Positions 1 to 6,320 of a stretch of DNA of 8,033 bases are shown here, in pieces (position 1 is the stretch's first letter; every line of letters starts with the position of its first letter). A model generated the notes under the pieces. It was not told where the DNA came from. It made no database searches and saw nothing but the letters and a program-made list of their open reading frames with translations. The stretch is from contig CALKHQ010000338.1 in the NCBI GenBank assembly GCA_937988735.1, forward strand, positions 1-8,033, in the 5' to 3' direction. Made by a program: the position numbers and the translations under genes. This DNA is from an uncultured Alphaproteobacteria bacterium (GTDB taxonomy: Bacteria; Pseudomonadota; Alphaproteobacteria; CALKHQ01).

Positions 1-446
1 TTGAGGTCGTCGCGCGCCGCCAGCCGGGCCAGCGGCGAGTCGCGCGCCACGCCGTGCAGCGCCAGCACCGACCGCATCAGCCGCTGCTGCGTCTCCGCCA
101 GCGCCGGCGCCAGTGCGGCATGTTCGGCGCGCGTTTCCGCGATCCGCCGCTCCAGCGCCGCGACCACCGCCTCGGCGTCCTGCACCGCATAGGCCGCGAC
201 CACCAGCTCCCGCCGCAGCTCCGCCAGCCGCTCGGCTGCGGCTGCGGCGGCACGGTCATGTTCCGCAGCCCGGGCCTCGGCGGCAGCCCGCGCCTCCGCG
301 GCGGCGGCCAGGGACTGGCTGAGCGCCGTCGCCGGCTCCTCGACCGGGGCCTGCGCCCGCAGCGGCAGGCCGGTCGCAAGGAGTAGCGCGGCCCCTGCCG
401 TCATGACGCTGGATCGGCATCTCCGGGACGGCACCCGTCGAGCCAT
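1..446 (-). CDS. envC: EnvC-like murein hydrolase activator (M23 family), N-terminal part, cut by window edge
   Basis: Only the first 148 codons are inside the window. Residues 1-33 form a classical signal peptide: a basic start (MARRVPSRRCR), a hydrophobic run (GAALLLATGLPL) and an Ala-Gln-Ala cleavage site. The rest is Ala/Glu/Arg-rich heptad-like sequence (about residues 38-130), expected of the periplasmic coiled coil of EnvC-type proteins. The LytM/M23 domain that would confirm the family lies beyond position 1. EnvC homologues activate amidases that split septal peptidoglycan. The start at 446 is chosen because it supplies the basic n-region and has AGGGAGG at 456-462, 9 nt upstream; the inner ATG at 404 would lose both. 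It lies 101 bp after rlmH, where alphaproteobacterial envC often sits, usually with gpmI between. The call rests on the signal peptide, coiled coil and position, so another coiled-coil periplasmic protein remains possible. Confidence 0.72.
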   Translation of the reverse strand, partial: MARRVPSRRCRSSVMTAGAALLLATGLPLRAQAPVEEPATALSQSLAAAAEARAAAEARAAEHDRAAAAAAERLAELRRELVVAAYAVQDAEAVVAALERRIAETRAEHAALAPALAETQQRLMRSVLALHGVARDSPLARLAARDDL

Positions 447-547
447 GGGCGCTCGCCTCCCTCATTCCGTTGCCGGACGTCGAGTCCTCGTCTCCGACTG
501 TGGCAACCATAGGGCGCCTTCCGCAACGCCCTTCGCGGCCGGAACGG

Positions 548-1000
548 CTAGCGATGGTAGGGGTGCCCGGCCAGGATCGACTGGCAGCGGTAGAGCTGCT
601 CCGCGAGCATCACCCGGGCCAGCAGGTGCGGCCAGGTCTGGCGGCCGAAGGCGACCACCAGCTCTGCCTCCGCCACCAGGTCGGCAGCAAGGCCGTCGGC
701 GCCGCCGATCATGAAGGCGACCGGCAGCCGCGCCTCGTCCCGCCACCGCGCCAGCCGTTGGGCGAGCGCGGGGCTGTCGATGTCCCGGCCGCGGGGGTCA
801 AGCGCCACCAGGGCCGCGGCCGGCGCCACGGCCCGCCGCAGCAGGGCGGCCTCATCGGCCGTGCGCTGCGGCCCCTCGGCGAGCTTCGACTCCACCTCCC
901 GCAGCTCCAGCCGCCAGCCGAGGCGGCGTGCGTAGTCGTCCCACAGGGTGCGGAGCGGCCCGTCCTTCATCCGCCCGACGGCGGCGACGATCACGAGCAC
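548..1000 (-). CDS. rlmH: 23S rRNA (pseudouridine-1915-N3)-methyltransferase RlmH
   Basis: The 150-residue product has the usual RlmH length. This SPOUT methyltransferase works as a dimer on the assembled 70S ribosome and methylates pseudouridine 1915 of helix 69 in 23S rRNA, using SAM. Visible hallmarks are the LDPRG segment (67-71), the SAM-loop motif FMIGGADG (96-103), the knot region PHLLARVMLAEQLYR (124-138) and the family C-terminus GHPYHR (145-150). The start is GTG at 1000, with GGAG 6 nt upstream; an internal GTG at 994 would remove the first beta strand. It follows rsfS by 79 bp, and this gap contains a strong stem-loop. Both neighbours act on the ribosome, and the rsfS-rlmH pairing is widespread in bacteria. 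Confidence 0.96.
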   Translation of the reverse strand: MLVIVAAVGRMKDGPLRTLWDDYARRLGWRLELREVESKLAEGPQRTADEAALLRRAVAPAAALVALDPRGRDIDSPALAQRLARWRDEARLPVAFMIGGADGLAADLVAEAELVVAFGRQTWPHLLARVMLAEQLYRCQSILAGHPYHR

Positions 1001-1029
1001 GGCCGTCTCCCGGGCCGAACCGTAGCATC

Positions 1030-1050
1030 CGCGCCCACAGGCAGGGCGCG
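1030..1050 (-). other. strong stem-loop between rsfS and rlmH
   Basis: CGCGCCC (1030-1036) and GGGCGCG (1044-1050) form a perfect 7-bp G/C stem with a 7-base loop. A second, mutually exclusive hairpin GGCCG-AAGC-CGGCC (1050-1063) overlaps its base. No T-run follows in the direction of transcription, so it is not an intrinsic terminator. It could be an mRNA processing or stability element between the two cistrons. Confidence 0.4.
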
Positions 1051-1079
1051 GCCGAAGCCGGCCACGGCTGCGTGCCGGC

Positions 1080-1457
1080 TCAGCCCACGGCGCCGACCCG
1101 CTCGTGGCCGGGCACGTCCATGCCCCACATCTTTTCGAGGTTGTAGAAGCTTCGGATCTCGGGCCGGAACAGGTGCACGATCACGTCCCCGGCATCGACC
1201 AGCACCCAGTCGGCCTGGGCCTGACCCTCGACCGCGACCCGGCCGAGGCCGAGGTCCTTGAGCGTGCGGATCAGATGGTCGGTCATGGCGCCCACCTGCC
1301 GGTGACTGCGGCCGGAGGCGATCACCATGTAGTCCGCGATCGTGGTTTTTCCGCTGAGATCGATCGTGACGACATCGACGGCCTTGTCGTCGTCCAGGGA
1401 CCGCAACACCGCCTTCAGCACGGTCTCGGTCCCGATGGTCCGTTTGTTGAACGGCAT
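1080..1457 (-). CDS. rsfS: ribosomal silencing factor RsfS (Iojap/DUF143 family)
   Basis: The 125-residue product is a typical RsfS. The family binds ribosomal protein uL14 on the large subunit and blocks subunit joining when nutrients run low. Conserved segments are IADYMVIASGRSHRQV (40-55), DWVLVDAGDVIVHLF (83-97) and FYNLEKMW (104-111). The ATG at 1457 overlaps the nadD stop as TGATG, suggesting coupled translation. A perfect AGGAGG (1481-1486, minus strand) lies 23 nt before that ATG, too far to serve it directly. It is 8 nt before an in-frame ATC codon at 1472, which could give a 130-residue form. The ATG start is kept because the sequence from MPFNKRT onward matches usual family starts. 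Confidence 0.95.
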   Translation of the reverse strand: MPFNKRTIGTETVLKAVLRSLDDDKAVDVVTIDLSGKTTIADYMVIASGRSHRQVGAMTDHLIRTLKDLGLGRVAVEGQAQADWVLVDAGDVIVHLFRPEIRSFYNLEKMWGMDVPGHERVGAVG

Positions 1458-2155
1458 CACAACGGCTGTGATGGCGCCTTCCTCCTGCGGACAGCTGCAG
1501 GTCCGGTCGCGTGCGAGTCCGCAACGCGCTGCGCCCGGATGGCGGTGGCGGAGGCCGGGTGGCGGCGGACCGCCAGGAACACCCAGCACGGCGGTTGCGA
1601 TCGGGCCAGCCGCCTGGCCGCCCGTTCGGGCAGCCTGTCGCCGCGGAACCGTACCGCGGCTTTCCCCGCCAGTGCTCCATAAGCATAGGAATCGCGGTCG
1701 CAGATCGCAATCGGCAAGCTGTGAAAAATGGATGACCATCGCCGCCAGCGCGAAATCTGGCCCAGATTGTCCGCGCCCATCAGCCAGACGAAGCGCGCGC
1801 GCGGATAAAGTGCGGCCAGCACCGCGACCGTGTCGGCAGTGTAGGTGAGGCCCAGCTCCGCCTCCAGCGCGGTGACGCGGATGCCCCGCGTGCCGGCGGC
1901 GACCGCCCGGGCGTGCGCCAGCCGCTCCGCCAGCGGCGCCATGCCGTTCCGCGGCTTCAGCGGGTTCTGCGGCGACACCAGCCACCACACCATGTCCAGT
2001 CCCAGCCGGCGCAGCGCCGCGCGGCTGATGTGGACGTGGCCGTCGTGGGCCGGGTTGAACGAGCCGCCGAGGAGCCCGATCCGCCAGCGGACGCCGACCG
2101 GCGCCAGCGCGGCGCGGCGGAACGGGGGCGGCGCTTTCCGGACGGTGCCGCTCAG
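1457..2155 (-). CDS. nadD: nicotinate-nucleotide adenylyltransferase NadD
   Basis: NadD adenylates nicotinate mononucleotide with ATP to form deamido-NAD, the penultimate step of NAD synthesis. Counting from a CTG at 2155 (232 residues), the nucleotidyltransferase signature GGSFNPAHDGHVHIS is at 30-44, SPQNPLK at 61-67, FVWLMGADNLGQISRW at 122-137, and the C-terminal motif SATAIR at 202-207, close to the canonical ISSTxIR. The start is unusual. No ATG, GTG or TTG occurs in frame between the upstream coding sequence and the signature; the only usual near-cognate codons are CTG at 2155 and CTG at 2107. The first overlaps the proA stop as CTGA, a geometry like the common ATGA coupling, and was chosen for that reason. 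No strong ribosome binding site precedes either. The stop overlaps the rsfS start. The family call is secure, the start is not. Confidence 0.93.
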   Translation of the reverse strand: MSGTVRKAPPPFRRAALAPVGVRWRIGLLGGSFNPAHDGHVHISRAALRRLGLDMVWWLVSPQNPLKPRNGMAPLAERLAHARAVAAGTRGIRVTALEAELGLTYTADTVAVLAALYPRARFVWLMGADNLGQISRWRRWSSIFHSLPIAICDRDSYAYGALAGKAAVRFRGDRLPERAARRLARSQPPCWVFLAVRRHPASATAIRAQRVADSHATGPAAVRRRKAPSQPL

Positions 2156-3438
2156 GGCCGGAGCTGCCCGTTGCCGCGGACGACGTACTTGAAGCTGGTG
2201 AGCTGCTCCGCGCCGACAGGCCCGCGCGCATGCATCCGGCCGGTGGCGATGCCGATCTCCGCGCCCATGCCGAACTCGCCGCCGTCGGCGAACTGGGTGG
2301 AGGCGTTGTGCATGACGATCGCGCTGTCCACCGTGGCGAGGAAGCGCTCCGCCGTCTGCGCGTCCTCGGTGACGATGCAGTCGGTGTGGTCGGAGCCGTA
2401 GCGGTCGATGTGGGCGATGGCCTCGTCCACCCCGTCGACCAGCTTCACCGAGACGATCGCGTCCAGATATTCGGTGGACCAGTCCTCCTCCGTCGCCGGT
2501 TCCACCCGCGGGTCCACCGCCTGGGTGGCGGCATCGCCGCGGACGGCGCAGCCGGCGTCGAGCAGGTCGCGGACGATCGGGGCCAGCAGCCGGTCGGCGG
2601 CCGCCGCGTCGACCAGCACCGTCTCCGTGGCGCCGCAGATGCCGGTGCGCCGCATCTTCGCGTTCAGCACCAGCTTGCGCGCCTTCTCCAGGTCGGCGGC
2701 GCGATCGACGTAGGTGTGGCAGAGCCCTTCCAGATGGGCGAACACCGGCACCCGGCTCTCGCGCTGCACCCGCTCGACCAGCGACTTCCCGCCGCGCGGC
2801 ACGATCACGTCGATGAACTCGGGCATGGTCAGCATCATGCCGACGGCGGCGCGGTCGCTGGTCGGCACCAGCTGGATCGCATCGGCCGGCAGCCCGGCCT
2901 CCACCAGCCCGGCCTGCAGGCAGGCGTGGATGGCGCGCGCGGAATGCAGGCTCTCGGAGCCGCCGCGCAGGATGGCGGCATTGCCCGACTTCACGCACAG
3001 CCCGCCCGCATCGGCGGTGACATTGGGCCGGCTCTCGTAGATGATGCCGATGACCCCGAGCGGCGTGCGGACGCGGGCGATGCGCAGCCCGTTCGGGCGC
3101 TCCCATTCGGCGACGACCGCGCCCACCGGGTCCGGCAGCGCCGCAATGTCTTCCAGGCCCTTCGCCATGGCCGCGATCCGGCCGGCGTCGAGCTTCAGCC
3201 GGTCGAGCATCGCGCCGGACAGTCCCTTGTCGGTCGCGGCCGCCATGTCGCGGTCGTTGGCCGCCAGAATGGCCGCCTCCTGCGCCCGGATCGCCGCCGC
3301 CATCGCACGCAGCGCCCTGGCCCTGGTCTCGGCCGGGGCCAGCCCGAGCGTGCGCGCCGCGGCACGCGCCCGGCGCCCCAGATCCTGCATCACCTCGGCC
3401 AGCGCCGGTTCCGCCGCGAGGCTCGTCACCACCGTCAT
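2152..3438 (-). CDS. proA: glutamate-5-semialdehyde dehydrogenase (gamma-glutamyl phosphate reductase) ProA
   Basis: ProA reduces gamma-glutamyl phosphate with NADPH to glutamate-5-semialdehyde, the second step of proline synthesis from glutamate. The 428-residue length fits the family. Visible signatures are RTPLGVIGIIYESRPNVT (124-141), the KSGNAAILRGG loop (150-160), FAHLEGLCHTYVD (233-245), the catalytic cysteine Cys268 within RRTGICGATETVLVD, YGSDHTDCIVTED (347-359) and NASTQFADGGEFGMGAEIGI (378-397), with all key residues present. The ATG at 3438 has GGAG about 8 nt upstream. The TGA stop overlaps the proposed nadD start. proB, its enzymatic partner, is not inside the window. The gene begins 69 bp downstream of the EamA transporter gene on the same strand; I see no clear terminator or promoter in that gap, so co-transcription is possible. 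Confidence 0.97.
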   Translation of the reverse strand: MTVVTSLAAEPALAEVMQDLGRRARAAARTLGLAPAETRARALRAMAAAIRAQEAAILAANDRDMAAATDKGLSGAMLDRLKLDAGRIAAMAKGLEDIAALPDPVGAVVAEWERPNGLRIARVRTPLGVIGIIYESRPNVTADAGGLCVKSGNAAILRGGSESLHSARAIHACLQAGLVEAGLPADAIQLVPTSDRAAVGMMLTMPEFIDVIVPRGGKSLVERVQRESRVPVFAHLEGLCHTYVDRAADLEKARKLVLNAKMRRTGICGATETVLVDAAAADRLLAPIVRDLLDAGCAVRGDAATQAVDPRVEPATEEDWSTEYLDAIVSVKLVDGVDEAIAHIDRYGSDHTDCIVTEDAQTAERFLATVDSAIVMHNASTQFADGGEFGMGAEIGIATGRMHARGPVGAEQLTSFKYVVRGNGQLRP

Positions 3439-3507
3439 CGCATCTGCTCCGTCGCCCGCTGGCGATCCTTGCCGTCCTGTTTAGCGAACCGGGGCGCCCG
3501 ACTGCAA

Positions 3508-4410
3508 TCACGGAGGCGCCGCGGGCGGGCGTTCGCCGCGGGCGCCGAGGTAGATGGCGGCGAGGATCACCGCCCCGCCGGTCAGCACCAGCGGGTGCAC
3601 GCGTTCGCCGAAATAGAGGTAGCCGAGCAGCGTCGTCACCACCGGCTCTGCCAGCAGGCAGACGGCGACGAAGCGCGGGCTGAACCGCCGGAGAGCCCAG
3701 TTGTAGCTGCTGTGACCGATCACCTGCGACACCAGCCCCATTCCGACCATCGCCGCCCAGGTGACCTCGCCCAGCCCCGCAACCGGCAGCCCCAGCACCA
3801 GCACGCAGGCCCACAGCAGCAGGGCGGCGGAGCTGTAGCAGAGGCCGAGATAGGCCAGCAGCGGCAGCCGGTGGCGCTGGCCCGTCACCATCGCCCGCTG
3901 CCCGACAAGCACATAGCCGGCAAAGCAGAGGCCGCCGGCGAGCGCCAGGGCGTCGCCGAGGAGGCTGTCGTCGCCGGCGTCGTCCGCACTGCCGGCCAGC
4001 GCAATGACCAGCGTGCCGGCGACGCTGAGCGCCACGCTGGCCAGCGTCAGCCGGCGCAGCCGCTGCCGGCCGACGACAACCGCATGGATCGCCAGCCACA
4101 CCGGGCTGAGGCTGACCAGGATCACGCTGTTGACGATGGTGGTGTGGTCGAGCGAGGCGATCCAGGCCGCGAAATGCAGGGCGAGGAACAGGCCGGCAAG
4201 ACCGGCGCGGGCGAGCACCGTCGCGCCGCCGGCCCGGATCGCCGTCCAGCCGGTGGCGAGCCCGAGCGGGAGCATGATGAGCCCCGCCACCCCGGTCCGC
4301 ACCGCGGAGATCACCACGGGGTCGGCCTCGGCGAGCCGGGCGAAGATCGCGCCGTGGGCGACGGCGGCGAGGCCGATCACCAGCACCGCGGGCGTGAGGG
4401 ATAGGCGCAT
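3508..4410 (-). CDS. EamA / drug-metabolite transporter (DMT) superfamily membrane protein
   Basis: The 300-residue product is almost wholly hydrophobic, with about ten membrane-spanning segments in two EamA repeats, as in the DMT superfamily of small-molecule exporters. Recognisable family segments are the opening LTPAVLVIGLAAVAHGAIFARLAEADPVV, the SVILVSLSPVW helix, and in the second repeat GLVSQVIGHSSYNWALRR followed by a LLAEPVVTTLLGYLYFGE segment, where the AEP...E pattern is characteristic. Substrate cannot be deduced. The frame stays open upstream to an ATG at 4542, but the extra 44 residues are non-hydrophobic and unlike family starts, and that ATG would sit at the predicted transcription start. 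ATG at 4410 is therefore preferred; ATG at 4464 is the alternative. Neither has a strong ribosome binding site. A 103-bp copy of an internal part of this gene recurs at 6319-6421. Confidence 0.88.
   Translation of the reverse strand: MRLSLTPAVLVIGLAAVAHGAIFARLAEADPVVISAVRTGVAGLIMLPLGLATGWTAIRAGGATVLARAGLAGLFLALHFAAWIASLDHTTIVNSVILVSLSPVWLAIHAVVVGRQRLRRLTLASVALSVAGTLVIALAGSADDAGDDSLLGDALALAGGLCFAGYVLVGQRAMVTGQRHRLPLLAYLGLCYSSAALLLWACVLVLGLPVAGLGEVTWAAMVGMGLVSQVIGHSSYNWALRRFSPRFVAVCLLAEPVVTTLLGYLYFGERVHPLVLTGGAVILAAIYLGARGERPPAAPP
3686..3788 (+). repeat. left copy of a 103-bp direct repeat (inside the EamA gene)
   Basis: Partner of 6319-6421, same orientation, 2633 bp apart, 99 of 103 bases identical. 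Recombination between the copies would remove the 5' half of the EamA gene, the whole crystallin-domain gene and the glycosyltransferase remnant. Confidence 0.85.
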
Positions 4411-4536
4411 CCGCACCGTCGAGACCCCGAGACGAACAAGTCCAGAAGCCCAGCACGGGACCATTTGCAAGCCGCCCGGCCAAGGTCGACCCGCGACCCG
4501 CGCGCCGGAGGCATCCGTCGCCGCCGGCCCGATTGT

Positions 4537-4551
4537 TGACATGAGCTGTCA
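4537..4551. promoter_or_regulatory. 15-bp inverted repeat, possible operator for the EamA gene
   Basis: TGACA and TGTCA form a perfect inverted repeat with a 5-base centre (TGAGC). It touches the predicted -10 box and covers the predicted transcription start of the leftward EamA gene, a usual place for a repressor site. The half-site style resembles operators of TetR- or GntR-type regulators, but no regulator gene is present in the window, so the role is inferred from position only. Confidence 0.4.
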
Positions 4552-4577
4552 GTATAGTAGGGAAGAGAATCGGTCAA
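4551..4577 (-). promoter_or_regulatory. probable sigma-70-type promoter for the EamA gene
   Basis: On the minus strand, TTGACC (4572-4577) is followed after 15 bases by TATACT (4551-4556), close to the TTGACA/TATAAT consensus. The 15-base spacing is short. The surrounding segment is clearly richer in A/T than the rest of the window. Transcription would begin near 4544, leaving about a 130-nt leader before the preferred ATG at 4410. Confidence 0.5.
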
Positions 4578-4702
4578 TTTGTCCGGTCATGTTCGAGACA
4601 CGGCCGAAGTTGTGGCGCCGTGGGGAGAATAGCCGGCTGTCGTGGCTGACCATTGGCGGGCAACGGCGATGATTCGATGCGTCATTGTCCGCTCCGCATG
4701 AC

Positions 4703-4707
4703 GGAGG
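4703..4707 (+). promoter_or_regulatory. ribosome binding site fixing the start of the crystallin-domain gene
   Basis: GGAGG lies 7 nt before the ATG at 4715. It also overlaps the reading that would begin at TTG 4685, so it argues for the 4715 start and a clean signal peptide. Confidence 0.75.
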
Positions 4708-4714
4708 GACTGGC

Positions 4715-6103
4715 ATGGGAGTGCGAATTTCGATGCGGCCGCTTGCACTCTTCTGGCTCATCGTTCTCGCGTCGGCCGCCCACCGCTCCGCCGACGCGGC
4801 CGAGGTCATCCTGTACGACTTCGTCAATTTCGGCGGCGCCTCCATCACACTGACCGACAGCGCACCTGACCTGGACGCCTACAACTTCGACAACGACGTG
4901 GAGTCGATCCGGGTCATCTCCGGCATCTGGAGCTTCCACCGCGACGACAACTTCCAGAACGGCAACGGGCCGCCGATCACCCTCGGCCCCGGCGACTATC
5001 CGAACATCCAGGCGCTGAACTTTCCTGCCGACCGGATGTCGTCCGTTCGTCTGATCCAGGACGACCAGCCGCCTCCGCCCGACCCGGTGTCATGCCCGCA
5101 GCCCTATCTCGTTCCGTCGAACGGGAGTTGCGTCTTCGACTGCGCCGTGGGGACGGTCCCCGATGCCGCGTCGCGGCAGTGTGTGTGCGCGCAGGGGTTC
5201 ACCGAGGCAGGCACCGACGAGCGCGGACGCCGCATCTGCGGTCCCTACACGGTGGCGCCGCCGCCGCTGCAGCAGGCGCACTGGGTGTCGCTGACGGGGC
5301 TCGACATCGACGGCGGCGCCTATCAGACCGCCGATCGCGAGGTGACGCTGTCGACCACCGTGCAGACCTCACCCAGTCTGCAGGGCGCAGCCCTGCAGTA
5401 CCGGGCGGCCGAAGGCCCGCTCGTCCACGGTGACGGGGCGATGCTGCAGATCCTGTCCGCCGCTCCCTGGCGGGACTACCGGCTGCCGGGAACGGCCCGG
5501 CTGTTCCCGGTGACGTTTCAGCTCAGTCCGGGGGCCGGCGAAAAGCACGTGTATTTCCAGGTCCGTGCCCGCACCCAGGCCGCCGGCGGCGGCGTCGCCT
5601 GGATCGAGTCGGAGCCTCACGTCGACACCATCCTGTACGCGCCCGCAGAGCAGGCCACCGCGATCCAGCGCGTCCCGGCGGGACAGGCATTCCAGTTGGC
5701 GGCCGAACGCGGATTCCGGTTCGAGGCCGCCAACTCCGGCTCCGACCGCTTTCGCTGCTTCATCCAGCGCAACGGCCAGCAGCTCGACCTGCTGGCCGAA
5801 TACCGGGCGTTCCGGCCGCCCGGAATGCTGGCGCCGCCGTCGCTGTGCAGCTACCGGCTGTTCGTCGACAGGTCGCTGGCGCCGGGCTGGTCATTCGACG
5901 GGCGGATCGAGCTGGACCCCAATGCCTGCGGCAGAGGCAGTGTCAGCGTCTCCGCGCCCGACGGAGGGCTGATCGTCGACATCATCGTCGACTTCAACTA
6001 CCGGCCCGACATCCTGACCACCTGCCTGCTGCATGGCTGGACGCTGTCGACGATCGGCCTGCGCGGACCGGCGGGAGCGGATTGGCGACAGGCCTTCCAG
6101 TAA
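4715..6103 (+). CDS. secreted beta/gamma-crystallin-domain protein with a cysteine-rich module
   Basis: The 462-residue product starts with a signal peptide (1-28; hydrophobic core LALFWLIVLASAA, likely cut at ADA/AEV). Residues 30-114 read as a beta/gamma-crystallin domain of two Greek-key motifs: YDFVNFGGASITL and FHRDDNF...ITLGPGDYP. Each ends in a calcium-site-like sextet, DNDVES and ADRMSS, each lacking one residue of the usual [ND][ND]xx[ST]S pattern, so calcium binding may be weakened. A proline linker (DQPPPPDP) leads to six cysteines (127, 139, 143, 156, 158, 175) spaced like an EGF- or TIL-type module. Residues 180-462 contain four more cysteines (348, 378, 405, 437) and beta-rich sequence that I do not recognise. 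The ATG at 4715 has GGAGG (4703-4707) 7 nt upstream, better than the upstream TTG at 4685. It is probably an exported extracytoplasmic binding or protective protein; its function is unknown. Confidence 0.82.
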   Translation: MGVRISMRPLALFWLIVLASAAHRSADAAEVILYDFVNFGGASITLTDSAPDLDAYNFDNDVESIRVISGIWSFHRDDNFQNGNGPPITLGPGDYPNIQALNFPADRMSSVRLIQDDQPPPPDPVSCPQPYLVPSNGSCVFDCAVGTVPDAASRQCVCAQGFTEAGTDERGRRICGPYTVAPPPLQQAHWVSLTGLDIDGGAYQTADREVTLSTTVQTSPSLQGAALQYRAAEGPLVHGDGAMLQILSAAPWRDYRLPGTARLFPVTFQLSPGAGEKHVYFQVRARTQAAGGGVAWIESEPHVDTILYAPAEQATAIQRVPAGQAFQLAAERGFRFEAANSGSDRFRCFIQRNGQQLDLLAEYRAFRPPGMLAPPSLCSYRLFVDRSLAPGWSFDGRIELDPNACGRGSVSVSAPDGGLIVDIIVDFNYRPDILTTCLLHGWTLSTIGLRGPAGADWRQAFQ

Positions 6104-6124
6104 GCGGCACCCGTCCCCTGCCGC
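6104..6124 (+). terminator. stem-loop directly after the crystallin-domain gene, possible terminator
   Basis: GCGGCA (6104-6109) pairs with TGCCGC (6119-6124) around a 9-base loop, starting at the base after the TAA stop. It is followed by GCTTCTT, which is only weakly T-rich, so it is at best an imperfect intrinsic terminator. Confidence 0.35.
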
Positions 6125-6129
6125 GCTTC

Positions 6130-6157
6130 TTGCGCTGCGTGCGAGCCCCACTATGAC
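6130..6157 (+). promoter_or_regulatory. promoter-like element of the glycosyltransferase remnant
   Basis: TTGCGC (6130-6135) and TATGAC (6152-6157) are 16 bases apart, and the ATG at 6164 begins 7 bases after the -10 box. The block CCCC-A-CTATGAC-CGC resembles the block before the intact paralogue (CCCCTCTATAACCCGC), so the promoter was apparently shared by both genes before the remnant decayed. Confidence 0.4.
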
Positions 6158-6163
6158 CGCATC

Positions 6164-6320
6164 ATGAGTCCGATGTGGCAGGTGGTGCTGATTCCGGTGG
6201 CGGGACAGCTCTGCCGGGCGACAGTCGGGCGCGTGCTGCCGCTGCTGCGCCGCCATGCCGTCCTCGACCGGCCCAATCCCCGCAGCTCACATGTCGTTCC
6301 GGTTCCCAGCGGCGGCGGCG
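6164..6320 (+). pseudogene. 5' remnant of a second family-4 phospho-glycosyltransferase gene
   Basis: The first ~52 codons read as a paralogue of the intact gene at 6565. Both have M-x3-WQ-x-VLIP near the start, then VGRVL, LRR, LDRPN-x-RSSH-x-VPVP and GGG-x-G. By hand I count 36 identical residues out of 54, with many silent differences, so this is an old paralogue and not a fresh copy. Homology stops at the GGGAG codons, where the sequence passes into a piece of the EamA gene. The catalytic aspartates, the NFMDG motif and the C-terminal membrane part are all missing, so it cannot be an active enzyme. The frame continues through the junction to a stop at 6397, giving a 77-residue chimeric reading whose last ~24 residues are antisense EamA sequence. 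Confidence 0.8.

Noticed and set aside
470..1261. 263-codon plus-strand frame opposite rlmH and rsfS
   Set aside because: No recognisable motifs and low-complexity composition; the opposite strand encodes RlmH and RsfS.
3439..3507. GGGCGCCC palindrome between the EamA gene and proA as a terminator
   Set aside because: No loop and no T-run; it is only a G/C palindrome of restriction-site type.
2230..4404. 724-codon plus-strand open frame opposite proA and the EamA gene
   Set aside because: Low-complexity Arg/His/Gln/Pro/Gly translation with no family motifs. It is a shadow of high-GC coding sequence on the other strand, where ProA is unmistakable.
1457..4483. 1008-codon minus-strand open frame taken as one protein
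   Set aside because: Only its last ~230 codons (NadD) are real. The rest is an out-of-frame reading of proA and the EamA gene.
4536..4558. Plus-strand TTGACA with TATAGT as a promoter for the crystallin-domain gene
   Set aside because: The boxes are only 11 bases apart, too close for sigma-70-type recognition. The minus-strand reading is better. I find no convincing promoter for the crystallin-domain gene.
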